Shown: positions 1-6,017 of the stretch, one piece after another | Position numbering within the stretch: position 1 is the stretch's first letter | Layout: each line of letters opens with the position of its first letter | Assembly (NCBI GenBank): GCA_003446655.1 | Contig: DMCZ01000101.1 | Coordinates: forward strand, 1 to 7,263 | Length of the DNA stretch: 7,263 bases | Source: Thauera sp. | GTDB lineage: Bacteria; Pseudomonadota; Gammaproteobacteria; Burkholderiales; Rhodocyclaceae | Direction: 5' to 3' | Program-made: the position numbers and the translations under genes | The notes under the pieces: generated by a model | What the model saw: the letters and a program-made list of their open reading frames with translations, nothing else | Told to the model about the DNA's origin: nothing | The model's database searches: none

Positions 1-31
1 CTCGAGAGCGTCAGATGTGTAAAAGAGACAG
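1..31 (+). other. Nextera/Tn5 read-1 adapter remnant (artefact)
   Basis: Bases 13-31 match the 19-bp Tn5 mosaic end AGATGTGTATAAGAGACAG at 18 of 19 positions; base 22 is A where the adapter has T. Bases 1-12 match the adjoining part of the Nextera read-1 adapter (ending GCAGCGTC) at 9 of 12 positions. This is library sequence joined to genomic DNA that begins at about base 32. The ATG at 15-17 lies inside the adapter and gives the false N-terminus MCKRDR to the truncated hisH frame. Confidence 0.95.
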
Positions 32-416
32 GCAGATGCTGTTCCAGCACAGTGCCGAGGGAGACGTCCCCGGGCTTGGCATCCTGCCGGGAGAGGTCGT
101 GCGCTTTCCCGAAGCGCGAATGCTCGCTGCAGACGGGAGCCGTCTGAAGGTGCCGCACATGGGCTGGAATGAGGTCTGGCAGACTGTACCGCACCCGATG
201 TGGGACGGAATTCCTGACGGTGAGCGCTTCTATTTCGTGCACAGCTATTTCGTTGCCCCTGCCGAAACCGGGCTCGTTGCAGCCCAGACCGACTACGGCC
301 TGCGCTTTACCAGTGCGGTAGCGCGGGCTAATATCTTCGCCGCCCAGTTCCATCCGGAAAAGAGCGCTGCTGCTGGCCTCCGGCTCCTTGCAAATTTCAT
401 CCGCTGGCAGCCCTGA
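32..416 (+). CDS. hisH: Imidazole glycerol phosphate synthase glutaminase subunit HisH, C-terminal part
   Basis: HisH is the class-I glutamine amidotransferase that releases ammonia from glutamine and passes it to HisF, forming IGP and AICAR in step 5 of histidine synthesis. The fragment has 127 genuine residues of a protein that is usually about 200-212 aa. It opens at QMLF, which in the family directly follows the nucleophile-elbow motif C-(L/V)-G-M, so the catalytic Cys lies only a few residues outside the window. Base 32 (g) fits the last base of that Met codon. Family landmarks that remain are GLGILPG, PHMGWNEV and YFVHSYFV, plus the catalytic His and Glu of FHPEKS (codons 351-353 and 357-359). 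The frame is open to the left only because it runs through adapter; this is an assembly truncation, not a pseudogene. hisA follows after 48 bp, and hisF, the partner subunit, is two genes downstream. Confidence 0.95.
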
Positions 417-464
417 GCGCCGGCGGCCTGTGTTTCGACCCCGCCCCACTGAACTGATCCCCGT

Positions 465-1214
465 ATGCTGCTGATCCCCGCCATCGACCTCAAGGACGGT
501 CAATGTGTTCGCCTCAAGCAAGGCGAGATGGATGACGCCACCGTGTTCTCGGAAGACCCGGGGGCCATGGCGCGCCACTGGCTCGAAGCCGGCGCTCGCC
601 GCCTGCATCTGGTCGATCTCAATGGCGCCTTTGCCGGAAAACCGAAGAACGGTGCGGCGATCCGTGCGATCACCGACGTGGTGGGTGAGGATATCCCGGT
701 CCAGCTAGGGGGGGGCATACGCGACCTCGACACGATCGAGCACTACCTCGACAACGGCATCAGCTACGTCATCATCGGCACCGCAGCAGTCAAGAACCCC
801 GGTTTTCTGCACGACGCCTGCAGCGCCTTCCCCGGCCACATCATCGTCGGCCTCGACGCAAAGGACGGCAAGGTGGCAGTCGACGGCTGGTCCAAGCTCA
901 CCGGCCACGATGTCGTCGATCTCGCGAAGAAGTTCGAGGACTACGGCGTGGAGTCGGTCATCTACACCGACATCGGCCGCGACGGCATGCTCTCGGGCGT
1001 CAATATCGAGGCCACGGTGCGCCTTGCACGCGCGCTGCGTATCCCGGTTATCGCCAGCGGGGGCATCACCGACATGCGCGACATCGACGCGCTGTGTGCG
1101 GTCGAGGACGAGGGCATCCTCGGTGCAATCACCGGGCGCGCCATCTACGAGGGGACGCTCGATTTCGCCGCCGCCCAGGCGCGTGCGGACGAGCTCAACG
1201 GTGTGACCGAATGA
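465..1214 (+). CDS. hisA: ProFAR isomerase HisA (phosphoribosylformimino-AICAR-P isomerase)
   Basis: HisA carries out the Amadori rearrangement of ProFAR to PRFAR, step 4 of histidine synthesis, as a cytosolic (beta/alpha)8 barrel. The 249-aa product is of normal family length. The N-terminal strand MLLIPAIDL carries catalytic Asp8. The second catalytic Asp is D131 (IIVGLD), and T168-D169 sit in the YTDIGRDG motif. The phosphate-binding loops are GGGIR (82-86), ASGG (197-200) and GRAIYEG (224-230). The start at 465 puts Asp8 in the expected place, although no clear Shine-Dalgarno precedes it. It lies 48 bp after hisH and 22 bp before hisF, consistent with one operon. The codons for L81-GGG-I85 contain an eight-G run (708-715) flanked by CTA and ATA, codons that are uncommon in such GC-rich DNA. 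Confidence 0.97.
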   Translation: MLLIPAIDLKDGQCVRLKQGEMDDATVFSEDPGAMARHWLEAGARRLHLVDLNGAFAGKPKNGAAIRAITDVVGEDIPVQLGGGIRDLDTIEHYLDNGISYVIIGTAAVKNPGFLHDACSAFPGHIIVGLDAKDGKVAVDGWSKLTGHDVVDLAKKFEDYGVESVIYTDIGRDGMLSGVNIEATVRLARALRIPVIASGGITDMRDIDALCAVEDEGILGAITGRAIYEGTLDFAAAQARADELNGVTE

Positions 1215-1236
1215 CTCCTTCTGCCGAGCGCCGCTG

Positions 1237-1995
1237 ATGCTGGCCAAGCGCATCATTCCCTGCCTGGACGTGAAATCCGGGCGCGTGGTCAAGGGCGTCA
1301 ATTTCGTCGAGCTGCGCGACGCCGGCGACCCGGTCGAGATCGCCCGCCGCTACGACGAGCAGGGCGCCGACGAGATCACGTTCCTCGACATTACCGCGAG
1401 CTCCGACGACCGCGACATCATCCTGCACGTGGTCGAGCAAGTTGCCGAGCAGGTCTTCATTCCGCTCACCGTGGGCGGCGGCGTGCGCGTGGTCGAGGAT
1501 GTGCGCCGCCTGCTCAACGCAGGCGCCGACAAGGTCAGCATGAACACCGCGGCGGTCAACAACCCGCAGCTGGTGCACGACGCCTCCAGCAAGGTCGGCA
1601 GCCAGTGCATCGTGGTCGCGATCGACGCCAAGCAGACCGCGCCCGGCAAGTGGGAGGTGTTCACCCATGGGGGGCGCAACAACACCGGGCTCGACGCGAT
1701 CGAGTGGGCGCGCAGGGTCGAGTCGCTGGGCGCGGGCGAGATCCTGCTCACCAGCATGGACCGTGACGGGACCAAGAGCGGTTTCGATCTCGCGCTGACG
1801 CGTGCCGTATCCGACGCGGTGCGCATCCCGGTGATCGCCAGCGGCGGCGTCGGCACCCTCGAGCACCTTGCCGAGGGCGTCTCCGAGGGCCGTGCCGATG
1901 CGGTGCTGGCAGCGAGCATCTTCCATTTCGGGCAGCACACCGTGCGCGAGGCCAAGGAGCTCATGCGTGCGCGCGGCATCGAGGTGAGACTGTGA
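1237..1995 (+). CDS. hisF: Imidazole glycerol phosphate synthase cyclase subunit HisF
   Basis: HisF takes ammonia from HisH through its barrel and cyclises PRFAR to imidazole glycerol phosphate and AICAR. The 252-aa product is of normal length. The general acid/base pair is in its standard place: D11 in MLAKRIIPCLD and D130 in IVVAID. Other barrel motifs are GRVVKGVNF (15-23), TVGGGVR (78-84), SMNTAAV (101-107), LTSMDRDGTKSG (171-182) and ASGGVG (201-206), which together form the two phosphate sites. It is paralogous to the neighbouring hisA; both are half-barrel duplications. No strong Shine-Dalgarno lies in the 22-bp gap after hisA, but the ATG at 1237 gives the conserved N-terminus exactly. 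Its TGA overlaps the GTG start of hisI by 4 bases. Confidence 0.98.
   Translation: MLAKRIIPCLDVKSGRVVKGVNFVELRDAGDPVEIARRYDEQGADEITFLDITASSDDRDIILHVVEQVAEQVFIPLTVGGGVRVVEDVRRLLNAGADKVSMNTAAVNNPQLVHDASSKVGSQCIVVAIDAKQTAPGKWEVFTHGGRNNTGLDAIEWARRVESLGAGEILLTSMDRDGTKSGFDLALTRAVSDAVRIPVIASGGVGTLEHLAEGVSEGRADAVLAASIFHFGQHTVREAKELMRARGIEVRL
1981..1987 (+). promoter_or_regulatory. Ribosome binding site that fixes the GTG start of hisI
   Basis: GAGGTGA at 1981-1987, inside the last codons of hisF, is a close match to the anti-Shine-Dalgarno complement. It ends 4 bases before the GTG at 1992. It supports GTG 1992 as the hisI start, giving a 4-base GTGA overlap with the hisF stop. Confidence 0.75.
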
Positions 1996-2387
1996 GTACG
2001 AACACGCGCTGGTTGAACGAGATCCGGTGGGACGAACACGGGCTCGTGCCTGTGATCGCGCAGGAGGCCTCCACCGGCGATGTGCTCATGTTCGCCTGGA
2101 TGAATCGCGAGGCCCTGCAGCGCACAGCCGAGACCGGCGAAGCCATCTACTGGTCACGTTCGCGCCGTAAGCTGTGGCACAAGGGCGAGGAGTCCGGTCA
2201 CGTGCAGAAGGTGCTGGACATGCGCATCGACTGCGACAACGACGTGGTGCTGCTCAAGATCGAGCAGGTCGGGGGCATCGCCTGCCACACTGGGCGCCAC
2301 AGCTGCTTCTTCCAGAAATATTTCGCCGATGGCCGCTGGGAGGCCGTCGATCCGGTTTTGAAAGACCCGCAGGAGATCTACAAATGA
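1992..2387 (+). CDS. hisI: Phosphoribosyl-AMP cyclohydrolase HisI
   Basis: HisI opens the adenine ring of PR-AMP to give ProFAR, step 3 of histidine synthesis. It is a zinc- and magnesium-dependent cytosolic homodimer. The 131-aa product is the stand-alone form, not fused to HisE as in enteric bacteria. Visible motifs are MFAWMNREAL (33-42), YWSRSRRKLWHKGEESGH (53-70) and the metal site: D80, D82 and D84 in DCDND for magnesium, with C81, C98 and C105 as zinc ligands (DCDND and ACHTGRHSCF). The start is GTG at 1992, chosen because a good Shine-Dalgarno lies just upstream and the N-terminus fits the family. The gene overlaps hisF by 4 bases and hisE by 4 bases (ATGA), which suggests translational coupling on both sides. 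Confidence 0.97.
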   Translation: MSTNTRWLNEIRWDEHGLVPVIAQEASTGDVLMFAWMNREALQRTAETGEAIYWSRSRRKLWHKGEESGHVQKVLDMRIDCDNDVVLLKIEQVGGIACHTGRHSCFFQKYFADGRWEAVDPVLKDPQEIYK

Positions 2388-2722
2388 TCGACATCGAAGT
2401 GCTGCATCGCGTGTCCGATACCCTGGCTGCGCGCAAGAAGGCCGATCCGGATTCCTCCTACGTCTCCAGCCTGTACCAGAAGGGCACCGACACGATCTGC
2501 AAGAAGGTCGCCGAGGAGGCCGCCGAGACCATCATGGCAGCCAAGGACAAGGACATGCTGCACCTGGTGTGGGAGGTCACCGACCTCTGGTTCCACTCCA
2601 TGGTGCTGCTGGCGCATCATGGCCTGTCGGTGGACGATGTGCTCGCCGAGTTCCGCCGCCGCGAGGGCGTGTCGGGCATCGACGAGAAGAAGTCGCGTGC
2701 CGCGCAGGGGGCGGGTGCATGA
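2384..2722 (+). CDS. hisE: Phosphoribosyl-ATP pyrophosphohydrolase HisE
   Basis: HisE removes pyrophosphate from PR-ATP to give PR-AMP, step 2 of histidine synthesis, acting just before HisI. The 112-aa product is an all-alpha MazG-superfamily protein of normal size. The magnesium-binding motif KKVAEEAAE (40-48) carries the acidic residues E44, E45 and E48, and the second acidic helix is EVTDLWFHSMVLL (64-76) with E64 and D67. The start at 2384 is preceded by AGGAGAT (2371-2377) at suitable spacing. A longer reading in this frame extends upstream inside hisI, but it is a shadow there. The start overlaps the hisI stop and the stop overlaps the HIT start, each by 4 bases. Confidence 0.97.
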   Translation: MIDIEVLHRVSDTLAARKKADPDSSYVSSLYQKGTDTICKKVAEEAAETIMAAKDKDMLHLVWEVTDLWFHSMVLLAHHGLSVDDVLAEFRRREGVSGIDEKKSRAAQGAGA

Positions 2723-3066
2723 GCAACTGCATCTTCTGCCGCATCGTACGGGGCGAGATTCCGTCCAGAAAGGTCTACGAGGATGAGCACGTGTACGCCT
2801 TCCACGACATTAACCCGGTCGCGCCGGTGCATGTGCTGGTCGTGCCCAAGGTCCATGTCGACTCGATGGCGCACCTTGGCGAGGAACACGAGGCGACGAT
2901 GGGGCGTCTGATGGTTGCAGCCGGTCGCATCGCGCGCGAGCAGGGATGCACGGATGGCTTCCGCACCATCGTCAATACCGGAAGGGTCGGTTTGCAGGAG
3001 GTGTATCATCTGCACCTCCACATTCTGGGCGGGCCGAATCCCCTGCCGCCCATGTTGAAGCGTTAA
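2719..3066 (+). CDS. HIT-family (HinT-like) purine nucleotide phosphoramidase
   Basis: The 115-aa product is a histidine-triad protein of the HinT branch. These are cytosolic dimers that hydrolyse AMP conjugates such as phosphoramidates. The triad HLHLH is at 97-101 in the context QEVYHLHLHILGG, close to the QEVYHIHMHLLGG that I recall for Escherichia coli HinT; H99 would be the nucleophile. An N-terminal CIFC (4-7) resembles the zinc-ligand pair found in many HIT proteins, and PVAPVHVLVVPK (33-44) is the usual strand-turn. The ATG at 2719 overlaps the hisE stop by 4 bases and has a weak AGGGGG (2706-2711) ahead of it. An HIT gene following hisE and preceding tatA is a recurring order in Betaproteobacteria. 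The physiological substrate is not evident, although several histidine-pathway intermediates are adenylate-containing or purine derivatives. Confidence 0.95.
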   Translation: MSNCIFCRIVRGEIPSRKVYEDEHVYAFHDINPVAPVHVLVVPKVHVDSMAHLGEEHEATMGRLMVAAGRIAREQGCTDGFRTIVNTGRVGLQEVYHLHLHILGGPNPLPPMLKR

Positions 3067-3076
3067 GGAGAGCGGT

Positions 3077-3310
3077 ATGGGTTCTTTCAGCATCTGGCAC
3101 TGGCTCATCGTGCTGGTCATCGTCCTCTTGGTGTTCGGCACCAAGAAGCTGCGCAACATCGGGTCCGACCTGGGCGGCGCCGTCAAGGGCTTCAAGGAGG
3201 GCATGAAGGAAGGCGACGCGGGCGCATCCGGCGATTCGCAGCAGAAGATCGCCCAGGATCAGACTATCGAAGGCGAGGCGCGCGAGAAGGTCGACCAGAA
3301 CCGGTCCTGA
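3077..3310 (+). CDS. tatA: Twin-arginine translocase subunit TatA
   Basis: TatA oligomerises in the inner membrane to form the passage through which folded twin-arginine-signal proteins are exported. The 77-aa product has the family layout: a short periplasmic N-terminus MGSFSIWHW, one membrane helix (about 7-20, WHWLIVLVIVLLVF), the conserved F20-G21 hinge, and the amphipathic helix from TKKLRNIGSDLGGAVKGFK (22-40). A charged, disordered tail follows. H8 stands where E. coli TatA has Gln, a common variant. A strong Shine-Dalgarno AAGGAG (3065-3070) overlaps the end of the HIT gene, and the gap to HIT is only 10 bp, so cotranscription with his is plausible. It is TatA rather than TatB because of the short length, the IWHWLIVL start and the FGTKKLR hinge. 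Confidence 0.97.
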   Translation: MGSFSIWHWLIVLVIVLLVFGTKKLRNIGSDLGGAVKGFKEGMKEGDAGASGDSQQKIAQDQTIEGEAREKVDQNRS

Positions 3311-3330
3311 TCTCCGCGTCTCGACACCTG

Positions 3331-3363
3331 AGGGGCGCCCTGACCGGAGCGCCCCTTCGTTTT
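3331..3363 (+). terminator. Terminator-like hairpin between tatA and tatB
   Basis: An 8-bp perfect inverted repeat, AGGGGCGC (3331-3338) and GCGCCCCT (3349-3356), encloses a 10-base loop. It is followed by TCG and then TTTT (3360-3363). The stem is very GC-rich, but the U tract is short and starts 3 bases after the stem, so termination may be only partial. It sits 20 bp after the tatA stop and upstream of tatB. Confidence 0.6.
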
Positions 3364-3364
3364 C

Positions 3365-3388
3365 ACGCGGACCCCGGCCGGTCCGTGT
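3365..3388 (+). repeat. Second stable hairpin, just upstream of tatB
   Basis: ACGCGGACC (3365-3373) pairs with GGTCCGTGT (3380-3388), nine pairs including one G-U wobble, around the six-base loop CCGGCC. No U tract follows, so it does not look like an intrinsic terminator. It ends 15 bases before the tatB ATG at 3404 and could affect mRNA end stability or access of ribosomes to tatB. Confidence 0.5.
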
Positions 3389-3403
3389 CTCGAGCGAGCA
3401 CAC

Positions 3404-3883
3404 ATGTTCGACTTCGGTTTTTCTGAACTCATGGTGATCGGCGTCGTGCTGCTGATCGTGGTCGGGCCCGAGCGCCTGCCCAAGGTCGCGCGCGCGGCGG
3501 GTCATCTGCTCGGGCGAGTCCAGCGCTACGTTTCGGACGTCAAGTCCGACATCCAGCGCGAGATGCAGCTCGAGGAGCTGAAGAAGCTGCAGGAGCAGGT
3601 CAGGCACCAGGCGCAGGAACTCGAGTCCTCGGTCCGCTCCGGTGTGGCGAGCGTCGAGTCCGAGGTCGGCCGCACGGCCGGTGAGCTGCGCTCGATGCTG
3701 CCCGATGGTGGTGCGCACGCAGCGGATCCGGCGCGGGCGGACACGACACCGGGCACGACCAGCGGAAGTCAGCTGCTCGGGCAGGACCGGTCGACCGCAG
3801 GGGGGGATGGCCGCCCCCAGCTTGAACTCGGGCTTGATGGATCCATCCGTCAGGACGCCAGCGCGGACAAGAGCAAGGTATGA
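3404..3883 (+). CDS. tatB: Twin-arginine translocase subunit TatB
   Basis: TatB pairs with TatC to form the inner-membrane receptor for twin-arginine signal peptides. The 159-aa product begins MFDFGFSELM with the conserved Glu8, followed by one membrane helix (about 6-21). It then has the hinge G21-P22 in GPERLPKVARAAG and a long amphipathic helical or coiled-coil stretch (about 25-100, rich in E, K, Q and R). The tail from about 100 onward is low-complexity, rich in G, A, D, T and S, and probably disordered. The FxFSELxxI start and GPERLP hinge identify TatB rather than TatA. A seven-G run (3800-3806) lies in the tail coding region. The Shine-Dalgarno is weak. The ATGA overlap with tatC suggests coupling. 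Confidence 0.96.
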   Translation: MFDFGFSELMVIGVVLLIVVGPERLPKVARAAGHLLGRVQRYVSDVKSDIQREMQLEELKKLQEQVRHQAQELESSVRSGVASVESEVGRTAGELRSMLPDGGAHAADPARADTTPGTTSGSQLLGQDRSTAGGDGRPQLELGLDGSIRQDASADKSKV

Positions 3884-4701
3884 CGGCACAACAGGAGACC
3901 TTCATCGCGCACCTCATCGAGCTGCGTGACCGCTTGATCCGTGCGCTGCTCGTGCTTGTCGTCATCTTCGTATGCCTGATGCCGTGGGCAGGCGACATCT
4001 ACGACATCCTCGCCAAACCGATGATGGACACGCTGCCCGAGGGTACGAACATGATCGCCACCGGCGTCGTGACGCCATTCTTCGTGCCGGTCAAGGTGAC
4101 GATGATGGTCGCCTTCGTGCTCGCGCTGCCTTGGGTGCTTTACCAGGCCTGGGCTTTCATCGCGCCCGGGCTTTATGCGCACGAGAAGCGCCTCGCCCTG
4201 CCGCTGGTGCTGGGCAGCACCCTGCTGTTCCTGATCGGCATGGCGTTCTGCTATTTCTTCGTCTTCGGCATGGTGTTCAAGTTCATCGCCGAGTTCGCAC
4301 CGAAGAGCATCGTGCCGGCGCCGGACATCGAACAGTACCTTTCCTTCGTGATGTCGATGTTCCTGGCTTTCGGCATCACCTTCGAGGTCCCGGTGGCGGT
4401 GATCCTGATGGTGAAGGCGGGCATCGTGGACGTGGCCAAGCTCAAGGAGGCGCGGCCTTATGTGATCGTGGCCGCATTCGTGATCGCTGCAATCGTCACG
4501 CCGCCCGACGTCATCTCACAGTTCATGCTCGCTGTGCCGATGTGCCTGCTCTACGAGCTCGGCATCGTGCTGGCGAACATGATGAGCCGGCCCTCACCTC
4601 AGCAGGAGGCTGCTGCGGAATACGTGCCGCCGTCGATCGAGGACATGGACCGGGAGCTTGACCGCATAGAGGCGGACGAGCGGCGCGGCGACAAGGGCTG
4701 A
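3880..4701 (+). CDS. tatC: Twin-arginine translocase subunit TatC
   Basis: TatC is the core six-helix membrane protein that recognises the twin-arginine motif. The 273-aa product is of normal length. Conserved features are the cytoplasmic N-terminal HLIELRDRLIRAL (11-23), the first-loop motif APGLYAHEKR (95-104) with Glu102, Glu169 in FGITFEVPVAV (164-174), and KEARPYVIVAAF (189-200). These are followed by TPPDVISQFMLAVPMCLLYELG (207-228) with Asp210. Hydrophobic segments lie near 20-38, 72-95, 108-135, 155-180, 195-210 and 213-235. The charged C-terminal tail (about 236-273) is cytoplasmic. Its start overlaps the tatB stop by 4 bases. Downstream it converges on the HtrA-family protease gene across 71 bp, in which I see no convincing terminator. 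Confidence 0.97.
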   Translation: MTAQQETFIAHLIELRDRLIRALLVLVVIFVCLMPWAGDIYDILAKPMMDTLPEGTNMIATGVVTPFFVPVKVTMMVAFVLALPWVLYQAWAFIAPGLYAHEKRLALPLVLGSTLLFLIGMAFCYFFVFGMVFKFIAEFAPKSIVPAPDIEQYLSFVMSMFLAFGITFEVPVAVILMVKAGIVDVAKLKEARPYVIVAAFVIAAIVTPPDVISQFMLAVPMCLLYELGIVLANMMSRPSPQQEAAAEYVPPSIEDMDRELDRIEADERRGDKG

Positions 4702-4772
4702 AGGCGCGGTCTTCAATCCGGGCGGGCACGCAGCCCATACGCATCGGTCTGCTTCCGCAGCGGCATGTGCCT

Positions 4773-5930
4773 TCAGCGGTTCGCCGCCGGGATGGGACGG
4801 CGACCGATCTCCACGTTCAGGTCGAGCTGTTCGGCGCCGCGTTTCACCCTGAACACTGCGCTCTTGCCCGGGGGCAGGGCGGCGACCATGTCGAGCATCG
4901 CCCGGGGGGTCCGGACCGACTGACCGTCGAGTTCGATGAGCACGTCGCCGGGACGCACCCCGCCGCGATCTGCCGGGCTGCCGCGCAGCACGCCGGCGAT
5001 CAGCGCGCCACCTGCATCGCGATAGCCAAACGACTCTGCCAGCTCGGGTGTCAGGTCCTGGATTTCCACTCCAACCCAGCCGCGTACGACCTCGCCGGTG
5101 GCGACGATCTGCTCGAGCACGCTGCGTGCGATCGATACCGGGATCGCAAAGCCGATGCCAAGCGAACCGCCGGAGCGCGAATAGATGGCGGTGTTGATCC
5201 CTACCAGGTGTCCGGCGCTGTCCACCAGCGCCCCGCCGGAGTTGCCCGGGTTTATCGCGGCGTCGGTCTGGATGTAGTTTTCGAAGGTGTTGATCCCGAG
5301 CTGGCTGCGGCCCAAAGCCGAGACGATGCCCATCGTCACCGTCTGCCCCACGCCGAAGGGGTTGCCGATTGCCAGCACGACGTCACCGACCGTGAGGCTG
5401 TCGCTCGCGGAAAAGGTGATTGCCGGCAGCACGGCCTCGCTCATGATGCGCAGGACGGCAAGATCGGTTTCCGGGTCACGACCGATCAGCTTCGCCGCGA
5501 ACTTGCGACCGTCGTTGAGGGCGACCTCGATCGAGTCGGCCGTCTCGATGACGTGGTTGTTGGTGAGCACGTAGCCATCAGGGCTGACGATCACGCCCGA
5601 GCCGAGGCCCGATTCGCGCTGGCCCGGGCCATTGTCTGGCCGTTCGCCGAAGAAGTGGCGGAACAGCGGGTCGTCGAACAGCGGATGGCGCTGGCTCCGG
5701 CCGGTCTTGCTGGTGAAGATATGCACCACGGCGGGCATCGACTGCTGGGCGGCGGGCGCATACGATCCGGCTGCAGGAGCGCGCTCCGCTCCGGACGGCG
5801 CTTCGAGGATCGCGACGACGGACGCGGGCGTGGCGTTCCGCAGCCATTCGGGCTTGAGCGTGTTGAGCACGAACAGCACCGCGACGCTGACGGTCACGGC
5901 CTGCGCAAAGATGAGCCACAAGCGGCGCAT
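4773..5930 (-). CDS. HtrA-family serine endoprotease, membrane-anchored, single PDZ (DegS/AlgW-like)
   Basis: The 385-aa product is a trypsin-like (S1C) periplasmic protease. An uncleaved-looking N-terminal anchor (RLWLIF to LFVLNTL, 3-25) is followed by a linker of about 40 residues. The protease domain (about 60-275) carries the complete triad: H126 in TNNHV, D156 in ETDLAVL and S231 in NPGNSGGAL. A single PDZ domain (about 284-375) starts with GWVGVEI, the usual carboxylate-binding loop region. One PDZ plus a membrane anchor fits DegS/AlgW, which in other bacteria cut the anti-sigma factor of the sigma-E envelope-stress pathway, rather than two-PDZ DegP/DegQ. That role here is inference from architecture. 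It is convergent with tatC and divergent from the Nif3-like gene. No clear Shine-Dalgarno precedes the ATG at 5930, but this start places the anchor directly at the N-terminus. Confidence 0.95.
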   Translation of the reverse strand: MRRLWLIFAQAVTVSVAVLFVLNTLKPEWLRNATPASVVAILEAPSGAERAPAAGSYAPAAQQSMPAVVHIFTSKTGRSQRHPLFDDPLFRHFFGERPDNGPGQRESGLGSGVIVSPDGYVLTNNHVIETADSIEVALNDGRKFAAKLIGRDPETDLAVLRIMSEAVLPAITFSASDSLTVGDVVLAIGNPFGVGQTVTMGIVSALGRSQLGINTFENYIQTDAAINPGNSGGALVDSAGHLVGINTAIYSRSGGSLGIGFAIPVSIARSVLEQIVATGEVVRGWVGVEIQDLTPELAESFGYRDAGGALIAGVLRGSPADRGGVRPGDVLIELDGQSVRTPRAMLDMVAALPPGKSAVFRVKRGAEQLDLNVEIGRRPIPAANR

Positions 5931-5999
5931 AGTGTATGGTTTCTTTTACGACGCGAACGACCCCATCTGCCGGGCACCTGCCCCGGTGTGCGGCGGTTC

Positions 6000-6017
6000 G
6001 CCATCATGGAGGATGGC
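6000..6017 (+). promoter_or_regulatory. Hairpin displaying the Shine-Dalgarno of the Nif3-like gene
   Basis: GCCATC (6000-6005) pairs perfectly with GATGGC (6012-6017) around the loop ATGGAG. The Shine-Dalgarno GGAGG (6008-6012) lies in the loop and first base of the 3' arm, 8 bases before the ATG at 6021. The element ends the 90-bp region between the divergent protease and Nif3-like genes (5931-6020), in which I could not identify a convincing -35/-10 promoter on either strand. Confidence 0.4.

Noticed and set aside
417..464. Palindrome CGCCGGCG (418-425) in the hisH-hisA gap
   Set aside because: An 8-base GC palindrome is expected by chance in such DNA and has no loop or T run, so no regulatory role is supported.
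705..1301. 198-codon - strand open frame inside hisA
   Set aside because: Antisense to conserved hisA with no recognisable domain or ribosome binding site context.
1195..1938. 247-codon - strand open frame inside hisF
   Set aside because: Antisense to a fully conserved hisF; the translation is rich in D, H, A, G and V, typical of the reverse frame of GC-rich coding DNA.
2972..3889. 305-codon - strand open frame across tatA and tatB
   Set aside because: It overlaps two clearly recognised genes and the hairpin-bearing gap, and its translation is low-complexity Asp/Arg/Leu-rich with no motif. It is a high-GC shadow.
4702..4772. Possible bidirectional terminator between tatC and the protease gene
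   Set aside because: Only 4-bp stems could be found (for example CTGC-TTCC-GCAG at 4749-4760), with no T run on either strand.
5931..5940. Possible -10 box (TACACT on the - strand) ahead of the protease gene
   Set aside because: It lies directly against the start codon and has no -35 element at suitable spacing, so the match is not better than chance.
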